A stretch of 64,000 nt of DNA, taken from positions 1-64,000 of the forward strand of contig NZ_JAAABN010000009.1 of NCBI RefSeq assembly GCF_011516765.1, written 5' to 3'. Made by a program: the position numbers and the translations under genes. Position 1 is the stretch's first letter, and each line of letters opens with the position of its first letter. The notes under the pieces were generated by a model. That model worked only from the letters and a program-made list of their open reading frames with translations, made no database searches and was not told the origin of the DNA. Source of the DNA: Acetobacter sicerae. Its GTDB lineage: Bacteria > Pseudomonadota > Alphaproteobacteria > Acetobacterales > Acetobacteraceae. Of this stretch, positions 54,083 to 63,411 are shown one piece after another.

Positions 54083-55080
54083 TCCGTCGCGCTCTTCGTG
54101 CTTTGCCGTTGCTAACCCTGCCCCTGGCGGGTTGCGCGCAACAGTACCATCCACCCGTCATACGATATGACGACGCGGCCCAGGCCACGCTCCTGCCTGA
54201 TCCGCCGAAGCCTGTGCGGGTGGCGGAGGTGCCACAGCCACTCCCGCTGCCGGGCCAGCTCAAGCCGCTTCCGCCCTTACGGCGTACCCATGTCGTGCCC
54301 GAGGCGGCTGACCCTACCGTGCGCGTGACCCAGGCCAATCTTGCCGCTCGCATCCAGCCGACGCGGGCCGGTTACGTGAACGCGGTGCAGGTTTACCCCT
54401 ACAGCGCGGGAGCGCTCTATCAGGTCTATGCTTCGCCCGGCGAGATCACCGACGTTATGCTCCAGCCGGGTGAAAAACTGGTGGGTACCGGCCCGGTCGC
54501 GGTGGGTGATACCGTGCGCTGGATCGTCGGCGATACCACCAGTGGCGCGGGCACGACCAGGCGCGTGCATATCCTGGTCAAGCCGACGCGACCGGATCTC
54601 ATCACCAATCTGATCGTCAATACCGACCGGAGGAGCTACCTTGCCGAACTGCGGGCGACACCCACGACCTATATGGCGTCGGTGTCCTGGGATTATCCCG
54701 AGGACGACCTGATTGCCCTGCATCGGCAGGACAGCGACGCCGATGATGCAGCCCCGGTGGATGCGGGGCTGGATCTGAATGCGCTGAATTTCCGTTACGC
54801 TATTCAGCCGGTGAAAGGTGGCACGCCGCCCTGGCTGCCCAGCCGGGCGTTTGACGATGGCCACAAGGTCTATATCGCGTTTCCGTCCGGTATCGGGCAG
54901 GGCGAACTGCCGCCGCTGTTCGTGTTGGGGGCCGATGGCGGGCCGGAATTGGTGAACTACCGCGTCCGGCAGAACTGGATGATCGTCGATCGCCTGTTTG
55001 CCGCCGCCGAATTGCGGCTGGGCGACAGGCATTCCGAGCAGCGGGTACGGATCGTGCGCACGGATGGCAGGAAGTCATGA
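54079..55080 (+). CDS. trbG: TrbG (VirB9-like)
   Basis: 333 residues, ATGA overlap with trbF. Lipobox-like LPLAGCAQQ in the N-terminus implies a lipoprotein. A VirB9-type domain follows (AVQVYPYSAGALYQVYASPG, FRYAIQPVKGGTPPWLPSRA). Outer-membrane pore complex member. Confidence 0.93.
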   Translation: MIRRALRALPLLTLPLAGCAQQYHPPVIRYDDAAQATLLPDPPKPVRVAEVPQPLPLPGQLKPLPPLRRTHVVPEAADPTVRVTQANLAARIQPTRAGYVNAVQVYPYSAGALYQVYASPGEITDVMLQPGEKLVGTGPVAVGDTVRWIVGDTTSGAGTTRRVHILVKPTRPDLITNLIVNTDRRSYLAELRATPTTYMASVSWDYPEDDLIALHRQDSDADDAAPVDAGLDLNALNFRYAIQPVKGGTPPWLPSRAFDDGHKVYIAFPSGIGQGELPPLFVLGADGGPELVNYRVRQNWMIVDRLFAAAELRLGDRHSEQRVRIVRTDGRKS

Positions 55081-56279
55081 GCGGCGCGGAAGAGCGCCCG
55101 GAAGGGAATACGGGAGCCACCACAAGCGGAAGCGGAACAGGACCATCATCCCCGCCGCCCTCTCCCGATCTGCGGCTGCGCGCGCAGCGTCCGCCGGTGG
55201 TCCGGCTCTCGCGCCCCGTCATCTGGACGCTGGGTGGTGCGGGGATGCTCGCGATCGGTCTTGCGCTGGGCTACGCGCTGCAAAATGGTGCGCAGAAGGG
55301 GCCGCTCCAGGGGGCACAGGACACCGACACCCGCCCCTCGGCCGACGGGCTGGCCGCACTCCCCAATGACTATACCGCCACCCCGAAACTCGGGCCGCCT
55401 TTGCCCGGCGATCTCGGCAAGCCGATCCTCGATGCACAGCGGAACGGTCGCGCGGGACCGGTTTCCGGCATGGGAGACCGGCGTGGCGATCAGGAGATCG
55501 AGGCGGCACGCACCAGCAGGCTCTTCGCGCAGATCGAGGCGCGGGAGGGCCAGGCTGCGCAGACGATTCCGGTCATGGCCACCGCTCCCGGAGCACAGGC
55601 ATCACCGACCGGCCCCGACCAGCAGACCGGCAATCGCGCCTTTCTGGCAGGTCAGCCGGATCGCGCGACGGTCAGCCCGGACCGGATCGTATCTCCCGCC
55701 TCGCCCTATATGCTCCAGGCCGGGACCGTCATTGCCGGCGCGCTGAACACGAAGATCAGTTCCGATCTGCCCGGCCAGATCGTGGGGCATGTGACCCAGA
55801 ACGTCTATGACAGTCCGACAGGCCGGTTCTTGCTCGTCCCGCAGGGTAGCACCCTGTTCGGAGCCTATAACAGCGGCATTTCCTTCGGGCAGCAGCGCAC
55901 CCAGATCATCTGGACGCGGCTGATCTATCCGAATGGCGAAAGCCTCGTCCTGGAAAAGCTGCCCGGTGGCGACGCCATCGGCCAGTCTGGCCTGTCCGAT
56001 GAGGTGAACAATCATTGGGGGCAACTGTTCAAGGCGGCCCTCGTCACGACCCTCCTCAGCGTGGGCTCCGAGGCCGGGACGTCATGGAACGAGAACAACC
56101 TGATGCAGGCCATCCGCTCCGGCGCGAGCAACGGGTTTTCTATGGTCGGCAACCGGCTGATTGATCGCAGCCTGAATATTCAGCCGACGCTGACAGACCG
56201 CCCGGGCCTGCCGTTCACGCTTATCCTGAATCGCGACCTTGTCCTGAAACCCTGGCACCCAAAGGAACCGGCTCCATGA
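55077..56279 (+). CDS. trbI: TrbI (VirB10-like)
   Basis: 400 residues, ATGA overlap with trbG. One N-terminal membrane helix (about 48-66), a Pro/Gln-rich middle, and a C-terminal VirB10 domain (YMLQAGTVIAGALNTKISSD, LVPQGSTLFGAYNSGISFGQ, NRDLVLKPW). Spans both membranes. Confidence 0.95.
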   Translation: MSGAEERPEGNTGATTSGSGTGPSSPPPSPDLRLRAQRPPVVRLSRPVIWTLGGAGMLAIGLALGYALQNGAQKGPLQGAQDTDTRPSADGLAALPNDYTATPKLGPPLPGDLGKPILDAQRNGRAGPVSGMGDRRGDQEIEAARTSRLFAQIEAREGQAAQTIPVMATAPGAQASPTGPDQQTGNRAFLAGQPDRATVSPDRIVSPASPYMLQAGTVIAGALNTKISSDLPGQIVGHVTQNVYDSPTGRFLLVPQGSTLFGAYNSGISFGQQRTQIIWTRLIYPNGESLVLEKLPGGDAIGQSGLSDEVNNHWGQLFKAALVTTLLSVGSEAGTSWNENNLMQAIRSGASNGFSMVGNRLIDRSLNIQPTLTDRPGLPFTLILNRDLVLKPWHPKEPAP

Positions 56280-56536
56280 CGAAGCTGCGCATCACCGAAA
56301 TTCCCGACGAGAAGCCGGTCCGTGTCACCGTGGACCTGCCTGCGGACCTGCATCGCGATCTCGTCGCTTATGCTGCCCTGGTCAGCCAGAACGGCCAGTC
56401 CGTCGATCCGGCCCGTCTCGTACCGCACATGATCCGTGGCTTTATCACCTCCGACCGCGCGTTCCGAAAGCTCCGGCAGGAGCCACGGCGGGCACCCGTT
56501 AAAACGCAGTCGCCTGCTGCTCCAGAAAACGGATGA
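56276..56536 (+). CDS. DUF2274 protein
   Basis: 86 residues, ATGA overlap with trbI. The pattern VRVTVDLPADLHRDLVAYAA then RLVPHMIRGFITSDRAF is an RHH-like protein that follows trbI in most trb clusters of this type. Its 3' end overlaps the convergent LysR gene by 38 bp. Probable regulator. Confidence 0.9.
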   Translation: MTKLRITEIPDEKPVRVTVDLPADLHRDLVAYAALVSQNGQSVDPARLVPHMIRGFITSDRAFRKLRQEPRRAPVKTQSPAAPENG

Positions 56537-57425
56537 CTGTCCTCGCGGCCGGTGGGCAGCGCTCACGATGCCAAGCCGCGCCATAGGCGAAGTGGGAAAA
56601 TCCGTCCCCGTCGATGACTTCCACTACCGCGATCCGCTCCCGGATGGCAGCGGGCAGAAAACCCAGCCAGGCATCCGGCAACAGAGCGATGCCGCTGCCA
56701 TTCGCTGCCAATGCGACGACCCGCAGGCTTCTGACCGCCTCCTGACGTGTCACCGGCACGAATCCCGCCTGCCGCATCTTGCGCATCAAGAGCGCGAGCA
56801 GTTCCTCGCCGGTATCATCCTTGCCGATCAGAAAGATTCCATCATGCAACTCAGCCCATGACGCGGTTCCGACCTGTGCGATCGGATGTTCGGCCGACAT
56901 GATCGCAACGACACGATCGCTCCAGAGCGGGACGGTGGCCACCATGCTGCCGGGCAGGGGCAGCGTCATTATCGCGAGGTCGATCTCCTCCTGTTCCAGG
57001 GCCTGGAACAGTTCTTTTTTCGCATTATCCCGATAAGTGAAGGAGATACCGGGTTGCGCAAGGCTGTACGACTCCAGTATCGCCGAGATCCGGCCGGGTG
57101 GGATGCTGCCCTGGACGCCCACGGAGATGACGCCGGTCTCGCCCCGGCTCCAACGCCGCGTGCGCTCGTACAGTCCGACTGTTCCATCGAGCAACTTCTC
57201 AGCCTCTCGCAGAAAGGCAACTCCCGCCGGGGTGAGCCGGGCACCGCTCGACGTGCGTCGAAAAAGGGAGACGCCAAGTCGCTCTTCCAGTAACCGCAAG
57301 GACCGGCTTACGGCAGATTGTTTGCCTCCCAGCGCCCGTGCGGCTCCATGGATACTTCCCTCCCTCGCGATGACACGCACGAACAGCAATTCCCGCAGAT
57401 CGAGAGGTGGTCGCCGAACCGACAT
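56499..57425 (-). CDS. LysR-family regulator
   Basis: 308 residues. The N-terminal HTH reads LRELLFVRVIAREGSIHGAA then RALGGKQSAVSRSLRLLEER, and the effector-binding part follows. It is convergent with DUF2274 and divergent from 57640. LysR genes occupy this place in related trb clusters and may control transfer or the neighbouring unknown and GST genes. Confidence 0.93.
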   Translation of the reverse strand: MSVRRPPLDLRELLFVRVIAREGSIHGAARALGGKQSAVSRSLRLLEERLGVSLFRRTSSGARLTPAGVAFLREAEKLLDGTVGLYERTRRWSRGETGVISVGVQGSIPPGRISAILESYSLAQPGISFTYRDNAKKELFQALEQEEIDLAIMTLPLPGSMVATVPLWSDRVVAIMSAEHPIAQVGTASWAELHDGIFLIGKDDTGEELLALLMRKMRQAGFVPVTRQEAVRSLRVVALAANGSGIALLPDAWLGFLPAAIRERIAVVEVIDGDGFSHFAYGAAWHRERCPPAARTVIRFLEQQATAF

Positions 57426-57639
57426 TTTCTGTCTATCCCGATTTTTTGAAGACCTTCGGCATGACCTGCCAAAATCCAGTCATTGTGCTTTCAAGTCTGC
57501 AACAATAATTCGTTCACGATATATTATGACGTTACTCTCTGCCTTCGCCATGAAGCCATCGCAATATCCGCGCTGCGGTGCAAAATGCTCTTGTGGCATA
57601 GTGCGCTAATGTACCACCTCGCCGAAGAGAAATGGAAGC

Positions 57640-58209
57640 ATGATGAACCTATTGGACGAATTCATCCCGCGCTTCGATTTCAGCGAGCGACACAGTGTCG
57701 ATATCTCCGCCCCGGCCAGTCGCATCATGAACGCGGTGGCTGCATGGCGGAATCAGGACGATCCGCTGGTTCGTGCCGCCATCCGCCTGCGCGAAATGCC
57801 CGCCCGGCTGTTAGGCCATGCGCGGCAACGGAATCTGGACCTCACCGACTTCACGCTGCTGGAACGGCGAGGCGATGCCGCCCTGGTCTACGGCCTCGTC
57901 GGCGCGTTCTGGCGGGCGGATTACGGATTGTGCGACATTCCCACAACGGACGCTTTTCTCACCCCTTGCCATGATGACGTCTGCAAGCTCGCTCTGGGCT
58001 TCTCCATCCAGCCGGGACCACACGGTACCCAGTTGCTGGTGACGGAAACCCGCGTGTTTTGCGCCATGGACCGGGCCAGGCGTCGCTTCACGCCCTATTG
58101 GTATCTGATCCGCCCGGTCAGCGGCCTGATCCGCCGCCGCATGCTCGCGACCATCCGGGAACAGTCGGAGTCTCCGCCCTCTCATCACCCGCGCGCAGCA
58201 TTGCCATGA
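57640..58209 (+). CDS. Unknown protein, SRPBCC-like outline
   Basis: 189 residues, with no signal peptide. The order RHSVDISAPASRIMNAVAAW, DFTLLERRGDAALVYGLVGA, FWRADYG and TETRVFCAMDRARRRFTPYW resembles small SRPBCC/ligand-binding proteins, but I cannot name the family firmly. It overlaps the GST gene by 4 bp (ATGA) and both are divergent from LysR, so LysR may regulate the pair. Confidence 0.6.
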   Translation: MMNLLDEFIPRFDFSERHSVDISAPASRIMNAVAAWRNQDDPLVRAAIRLREMPARLLGHARQRNLDLTDFTLLERRGDAALVYGLVGAFWRADYGLCDIPTTDAFLTPCHDDVCKLALGFSIQPGPHGTQLLVTETRVFCAMDRARRRFTPYWYLIRPVSGLIRRRMLATIREQSESPPSHHPRAALP

Positions 58210-58838
58210 AGCTTTACGACTACCCCACCGCCCCCAATCCACGGCGTGTGCGCTTCTTCATCGCCGAGAAAGGGCTGACGATTCCTATCGTTACAGTTGA
58301 TCTGGCGAAGCACGAGCAGTTCGCGCCCACGTTCCGCCTCCTTAACCCCTCCTGCACCGTTCCCGTCCTGGAACTGGACGACGGCACCGCGATCAGCGAG
58401 GTGCCCGTCATCTGCCGTTATCTGGAGGAGTTGCATCCCGATCCCCCTCTGATGGGCGCGACGCGAGAACAACGCGCCATCATCGGCATGTGGGACCGGC
58501 GCATGGAGATCGACGGCTATCTTGCCGCGATGGAAGCCGTACGGAACAGCCTGCCGGGACTGTCGGGCCGCGCACTGGTCGGACCACACGGCTATGCGCA
58601 AATCCCCGAGCTTACCGCGCGCGGCCGTCAGAGGCTGGCCGATTTCATGGCCGATCTGGACACCCGGCTGCGCGATGTACCCTATGTCGCGGGCAATGCC
58701 TTCTCGATCGCTGACATCACCGCGTTCGTCACGCTGGATTTCGCCCGTAGCCGACTGAAGCTGGCATTGCCAGACGAGGCCTCCGCCCTGCATGCATGGG
58801 TCACGAGCATCGCGAAACGGCCAGGAGCACAGGCATGA
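58206..58838 (+). CDS. Glutathione S-transferase
   Basis: 210 residues from ATG 58206. The thioredoxin-fold N-domain (MKLYDYPTAPNPRRVRFFIA, NPSCTVPVLELDDG, AISEVPVICRYLEE) is followed by the helical C-domain with PYVAGNAFSIADITAFV. Substrate unknown. The longer upstream frame lies in the preceding gene. Confidence 0.92.
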   Translation: MKLYDYPTAPNPRRVRFFIAEKGLTIPIVTVDLAKHEQFAPTFRLLNPSCTVPVLELDDGTAISEVPVICRYLEELHPDPPLMGATREQRAIIGMWDRRMEIDGYLAAMEAVRNSLPGLSGRALVGPHGYAQIPELTARGRQRLADFMADLDTRLRDVPYVAGNAFSIADITAFVTLDFARSRLKLALPDEASALHAWVTSIAKRPGAQA

Positions 58839-59079
58839 CGGCCTTTGCCATACTCTTGTTAGCCGGCATCTCGTTCAAGAGCGCTGTTCTACTTATGAAC
58901 ATCACCCGCCCGAACATCCTGACGATGTGTGCCACGGGATTCGGCACGCTACGCCGTAGCCACCCCCGATTTGCTCCGGGCTGCTTACAAAATGCTTACA
59001 TTCCTGTGCTACGGCACACTGTAAACAAAAAACGGTCCCGAAGGAACGTCTTTAACCGCCTGATTTTCCTTGGAAAATC
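58835..59079 (+). pseudogene. Truncated ORF running into the tRNA junction
   Basis: ATG 58835 overlaps the GST stop (ATGA) with AGGAG upstream, so a third operon gene starts here (MTAFAILLLAGISFKSAVLL). The frame then runs on without family features into the antisense of the tRNA and stops at about 59143. This suggests the original gene was cut near the element end. Confidence 0.4.
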
Positions 59080-59082
59080 TGG
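58983..59082. other. Candidate attachment region at the tRNA 3' end
   Basis: Direct repeats GCTTACA at 58983-58989 and 58994-59000. A perfect inverted repeat GATTTTCC-tt-GGAAAATC at 59062-59079 abuts the CCA end of the tRNA gene (59080-59082, minus). The arm-like repeats and the inverted repeat near a tRNA 3' end are typical of tyrosine-integrase att sites. The partner repeat would lie outside this window. Confidence 0.4.
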
Positions 59083-59154
59083 AGCGGGCGATGGGATTCG
59101 AACCCACGACCCCAACCTTGGCAAGGTTGTGCTCTACCCCTGAGCTACGCCCGC
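59080..59154 (-). tRNA. tRNA-Gly (anticodon GCC)
   Basis: Cloverleaf on the minus strand: acceptor GCGGGCG/CGCCCGC, D arm with GTAGCTCAGGGGTAGAGC, anticodon loop TTGCCAA with anticodon GCC, T arm GGGTTCGAATCCC, and encoded CCA. 75 nt including CCA. Its 3' end points toward the conjugative element. Confidence 0.97.
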
Positions 59155-59274
59155 TTCGTCTGCGATGAGCGGTGATTTAAAGCAGGCTTCCGCGCTGCGC
59201 AAGCCCTTCGGCACAGATTTTTCACAAATTTTTCTGCACCGAAACGCCAGCCGCGGAAGACCAGCAAAAACCCG

Positions 59275-59976
59275 TCAGATTCCGGGAAGCTCGTTTGCTG
59301 TCACCACTCTCCAGACTCCGTCGTGACATTCCAGAATCGTGAGCGAGAGATTCTGAATCGAGAAATGCAGCGCCGTATCCGCGTCAATCTTGAGCGCATG
59401 CGCCAGCGCCGCCCGGATCGCTCCGCCGTGACTGACGACGACCATGTCACGCTTCGCATGGTGCGCCGCCATCGTGCTCAGCGTATGCCCGACGCGTCGG
59501 CAGACATCGACCATGTTCTCTCCGCCCGGAGGCCGTTCCTCGCCTGAAAGCGGCCAGAAATAATGCGGCTCATGCTCAAGTTTTTTCGGGAACTCGGCAT
59601 GCGGCAAACCCTGCCATTCGCCCAGTTCCTGCTCGAGAAATCCCGGTTCGACCGTCAGGGGACGTTCGCCATAGCCCGCATTCTGGATGGCTTCCGCCGT
59701 GCGCCGGGTGCGGGAAAGGGGCGTGACAAACCAGAGCGCGTCGGAAGGCAGGCGTCGGGCCAGCGCCTCATACATCGGCTGCTGCGCCACGAGGCTTTCC
59801 GGGCAGAGCGGGACATCCATCGTGCCATACATCATGGCGCGGGCATTCTGTTCCACGAGAGCGTGACGGATCAGCCAGAAGCGGGTGACACCTTTTTCAA
59901 GCCGGGGCGCATCGAGAAAATTGCCCTGATTTTTCTGTTCCTCGGGGCATGCGTCCAGGACGGCTGAAGCCATCAT
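59275..59976 (-). CDS. Histidine phosphatase (phosphoglycerate mutase-like)
   Basis: 233 residues with GGAGAGAA before ATGATG. The catalytic motif is WLIRHALVEQNAR, and a second His lies in VVVSHGGAIRAAL. RT(R)RTAEAI and the C-terminal fold match the branch-1 family. Substrate unknown. It overlaps the upstream gene by 4 bp. Confidence 0.92.
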   Translation of the reverse strand: MMASAVLDACPEEQKNQGNFLDAPRLEKGVTRFWLIRHALVEQNARAMMYGTMDVPLCPESLVAQQPMYEALARRLPSDALWFVTPLSRTRRTAEAIQNAGYGERPLTVEPGFLEQELGEWQGLPHAEFPKKLEHEPHYFWPLSGEERPPGGENMVDVCRRVGHTLSTMAAHHAKRDMVVVSHGGAIRAALAHALKIDADTALHFSIQNLSLTILECHDGVWRVVTANELPGI

Positions 59977-62153
59977 TTCTCTCCATTCTGTTGTGACAGG
60001 CTGCGCGCCGGGGCCGGAACGGGCAGGGTGGCAGGCGCGTAGGTCGGCAGCGGGTCATAGCGCGCAATCCGTTCCCAGTGATGACAAATCAGGGAAATTT
60101 TTGCGAGAATCATGCGAGCGTCGGCAATTTCCCGCGCCAGTCGGACTTCCGTGCTCAGATTTGCGTGAATCGGCTCGCCGGACACAAGACGGGCGCCGGC
60201 TGAAATTCTCAGGGCGCCTGCCTTTTTCCCATCCAGCGCCTTGCTGGGCACCGCAACGGGCTGTCCGATATGACAGAGCAGACCTGCCACCTCACTTTTA
60301 CGCTCCGGCTCATCAGGACCGAAAACCGGTCTGAGATCAGCGTTCAGCCAGTGATAGAGCTGGCGGGCCTTTTCAAGTTCGAGTGGAATGAATTCATCTG
60401 TTGCGCCCAGACCCGGAGCGCGGACCAGAAAGCTGAGGATGGTGGTCATGTCATCCCACGAGTCCGGCAGGGAAGTCCGTACAGGTGTCGGCGTATCCAG
60501 CAGGAGCACATCCGGGCAGTGCGCCATCGCCTCCCTGACGCCGGAGAGGAACCGCTCAAGACGCCACCGTACCTCCAGCGAGGGAATGCTGGTCAGCGCC
60601 TCCATCTCGGCCAGCGCCGCCGCCCAGCGGAGAATGAGACCGTGATTCACTACCTCCGACAGGCCGTGGGTGGCCTTGCATTCAGGCCATTCGCCGCACC
60701 CGGCATAGGCTTTCAGCCCGGTGGGAAGCACGTCATGATCGAGTCGTGTTCTCCATGTCTCCGGCAGCAGGAGCGCGCCGCAGAAGGGCGGTCCCGTGAA
60801 GAATTTTGAGCCTGTGATCATGACAGCGCGTCCGGCACGGACCCAGCCACCGATCCGGGAAGGCATCAGGCGGGCCTGACAGGCATCCACGACAATGTCG
60901 CAATCCTGCCCGAACGTGCGTGAGAAAGCTTCCAGCACCGTTTCATTGGGAGCCAGAAGGCCGGTCTTGGACAGGTCCAGCTGGTGCAGCAGCACATGGC
61001 GTCCCGCCCGGATCGCCCGTTCCATATGGACCCGGCATTCTTCCGTCAGAATGGCCTCGTCCACTTCACTTCCGTCCGGAGTCCGCAGGCGGATTTCCTC
61101 GACGGCATCTTCACCGATTGGACCGAAGCCTGCGATGGACTGGCCACGGGGAACGTGCGGACTGCGGGCTGTATCGGCCGCAAAGTGACGTCCTGCCGCT
61201 GCCAGAGGGACACCCCGCCCGGTTTCTTCCGGCGCAATGAGAATATTGGTGATCGGCTTGCGGGCCGGATTCATTTCCGCGATGGCCAGCGCCGCGAGTT
61301 CGCAATCGGTTCCTGATGGCGCGAGGATGACCCGTTCGCCATCCGGCAGTCCGTAATACTGCGCCAGCCTGTGACGCACGTTACCTGCCGTTTCAAGAAG
61401 CATTGAATGGCTACAATCGTATAGCAGCGCCCGTTGCAGCCGAATCCGGATTCGCTCCGCTGCGGCAAAACCGCGCTCTGAAACGGAGGAGGCGGTGGAA
61501 GAGGCGAATGTCGCGGCCCAGGGGCGCGGTCGATGCGAGCAGCCGTAATGGTTGAGGCCGTTGCGCGGATCAAGCTGGAGTCGCGCATCGCCCCCTGCCG
61601 CCATCAGAACTTCCAGCGGTCCGATAAGGGACCATGTTTTTGTCAGCCATGAGAAAAGCGATTCAAAGAGCGGGAGAGACGGCGTCGCAGCTCTTTTCGC
61701 CTCGGATGGGAGGTGGGATTCCAGCGTTTCCCATATCTCCATGAGAGCGGTCAGTGAGGGCGGCTGATCACCCCCCATAAGACCAGCCCAGGCCGGAGGG
61801 GAAGCGCTTTGGCCCGCGCCTTCATCAAGCGCTTCGAACAGCGCCGCCGTTCGGGCTGCGGCAAAACTGGCCCGCAGCAGGAGCGGGAAGGGAGGCGGTG
61901 TCGTCGTTTCCCTGTGTAGAATGCCTTCAAGGAGCAGCGTCAGTTCCAGACCATGACGGATGACCCATGCCGGTCCTGTCCGGAGGGTTTGGTCAGGGAA
62001 AGTGAGTCGCATTCCGTCCATCGTGCTGCCGCTGATGGCGAAGGAGGAAGCGCATCTTCCTGCCACAATTTCGACACGCGTTTCTTCCGCCACACAACGA
62101 AGATCTGGCCGTTTCAGGAAGTGAAAAACTGCGATGGCGGACGAGTGTGCCAA
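59973..62153 (-). CDS. Large protein with aminotransferase class-V-like (PLP) domain
   Basis: 726 residues if the TTG at 62153 is used; ATG 62021 would give 682. The C-terminal part (about 265-690) is PLP-like: ILAPSGTDCELAALAIAEMN, DIVVDACQARLMPS and the putative Schiff-base Lys in ITGSKFFTGPPFCGALLLP. The N-terminal 230 residues have no known domain to me. It is in an operon with the histidine phosphatase. Reaction unknown. Confidence 0.75.
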   Translation of the reverse strand: MAHSSAIAVFHFLKRPDLRCVAEETRVEIVAGRCASSFAISGSTMDGMRLTFPDQTLRTGPAWVIRHGLELTLLLEGILHRETTTPPPFPLLLRASFAAARTAALFEALDEGAGQSASPPAWAGLMGGDQPPSLTALMEIWETLESHLPSEAKRAATPSLPLFESLFSWLTKTWSLIGPLEVLMAAGGDARLQLDPRNGLNHYGCSHRPRPWAATFASSTASSVSERGFAAAERIRIRLQRALLYDCSHSMLLETAGNVRHRLAQYYGLPDGERVILAPSGTDCELAALAIAEMNPARKPITNILIAPEETGRGVPLAAAGRHFAADTARSPHVPRGQSIAGFGPIGEDAVEEIRLRTPDGSEVDEAILTEECRVHMERAIRAGRHVLLHQLDLSKTGLLAPNETVLEAFSRTFGQDCDIVVDACQARLMPSRIGGWVRAGRAVMITGSKFFTGPPFCGALLLPETWRTRLDHDVLPTGLKAYAGCGEWPECKATHGLSEVVNHGLILRWAAALAEMEALTSIPSLEVRWRLERFLSGVREAMAHCPDVLLLDTPTPVRTSLPDSWDDMTTILSFLVRAPGLGATDEFIPLELEKARQLYHWLNADLRPVFGPDEPERKSEVAGLLCHIGQPVAVPSKALDGKKAGALRISAGARLVSGEPIHANLSTEVRLAREIADARMILAKISLICHHWERIARYDPLPTYAPATLPVPAPARSLSQQNGEK

Positions 62154-62331
62154 TATGTGTGCATCCTGTTGCCGTTAAATGAACATCAAGAGTGCCATAA
62201 CTATGGTTAATCCGATACTCAGGCGTATTGTCTGTTGTAACAGATGCGTGACGTGTCGTGCTGGCGGTATGGGCCAGCCTTCGCTATAGGCTGTATTGCC
62301 CCTTGGAAGGCACTCGAAACGGGATGATTTG

Positions 62332-63390
62332 ATGCGTATTCTTCTCACTGGCGGATGTGGATTTATCGGGTCCGCAGTTGTGCGCCATATTATCGGCGCT
62401 ACCGAACATTCGGTAATCAATGTGGACTGCATGACTTACGCCGCGTCACCGGAAACGGTAGCAGCCGTTGCTTCGTCAGATCGCTATCAGTTCGCTCAGG
62501 TCAACATTACCGATGGCTCGGCCCTTGCAAAGCTGTTCGAGGACTTCCGTCCCGACGCTGTCATGCATCTGGCTGCTGAAAGCCATGTTGACCGTTCCAT
62601 CGACGGCCCAGGCGTGTTCATCCAGACCAATGTGGTCGGAACCTACACGCTGCTTGAAGCCGCCCGTGGCTACTGGCAGACGCTGGATGAGACGGCCCGC
62701 AAGGCTTTCCGCTTCCACCATATCTCCACTGACGAAGTCTTTGGCGCGCTGGAACTGGATGACCCTCCGTTCACGGAGACCACGCCATACGATCCGCGCA
62801 GCCCGTATTCCGCCTCCAAGGCGTCCTCCGATCATCTGGTCCGCGCATGGTACCACACCTATGGTCTGCCGACCTTCGTGACCAACACGACCAATAATTA
62901 CGGTATCTGGCATTTCCCGGAAAAGCTGATCCCGCTGGTGACGATCAACGCCATCGAGGGCAAGGAGCTGCCGGTTTACGGCAAGGGCGAGAACGTCCGT
63001 GACTGGCTGTTCGTAGAAGATCACGCGGAAGCGCTGGTCAAGGCGGTTGAAGTCGGCAAGCCGGGCGAGACCTACGCCATTGGCGCCCGTCAGCCGCGCA
63101 CGAATCTCGAGGTCGTGAAAACGATCTGCTCCGTTCTGGATGAGCTTGTCCCCGATCCGGCCGGCCCGCGTGAACGCCTCATTCGTTTCGTCACCGATCG
63201 CCCCGGCCACGATTTCAAATACGAAATCGATCCGACGCATGCGGAGACCGAACTGGGCTGGAAAGCCAAGCACAATTTCGAATCCGGCATCCGTCGGACC
63301 ATTCAGTGGTATCTCGACAATCGTGACTGGTGGGAATCCATCCGTTCACGTCGCTACACAGGCGAACGTCTCGGTCAGGCCAAGAAATAA
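62332..63390 (+). CDS. rfbB: dTDP-glucose 4,6-dehydratase
   Basis: 352 residues. NAD motif [17 protein letters not shown] at 3-19, the catalytic STDEVFGAL segment (about 134) and [25 protein letters not shown] YxxxK. It begins dTDP-L-rhamnose synthesis; rfbA follows. Start chosen at 62332 by the N-terminal MRILLTGG. 178 bp divide it from the divergent PLP gene. Confidence 0.95.
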   Translation: MRILLTGGCGFIGSAVVRHIIGATEHSVINVDCMTYAASPETVAAVASSDRYQFAQVNITDGSALAKLFEDFRPDAVMHLAAESHVDRSIDGPGVFIQTNVVGTYTLLEAARGYWQTLDETARKAFRFHHISTDEVFGALELDDPPFTETTPYDPRSPYSASKASSDHLVRAWYHTYGLPTFVTNTTNNYGIWHFPEKLIPLVTINAIEGKELPVYGKGENVRDWLFVEDHAEALVKAVEVGKPGETYAIGARQPRTNLEVVKTICSVLDELVPDPAGPRERLIRFVTDRPGHDFKYEIDPTHAETELGWKAKHNFESGIRRTIQWYLDNRDWWESIRSRRYTGERLGQAKK

Positions 63391-63411
63391 ACCCTCCGGA
63401 AGCGCATAATC

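Noticed and set aside
58796-59143. ORF ending in GAGDGIRTHDPNLG
   Set aside because: The C-terminal part is the antisense of a tRNA gene, a well-known source of false proteins. Only the first part may be a cut gene.
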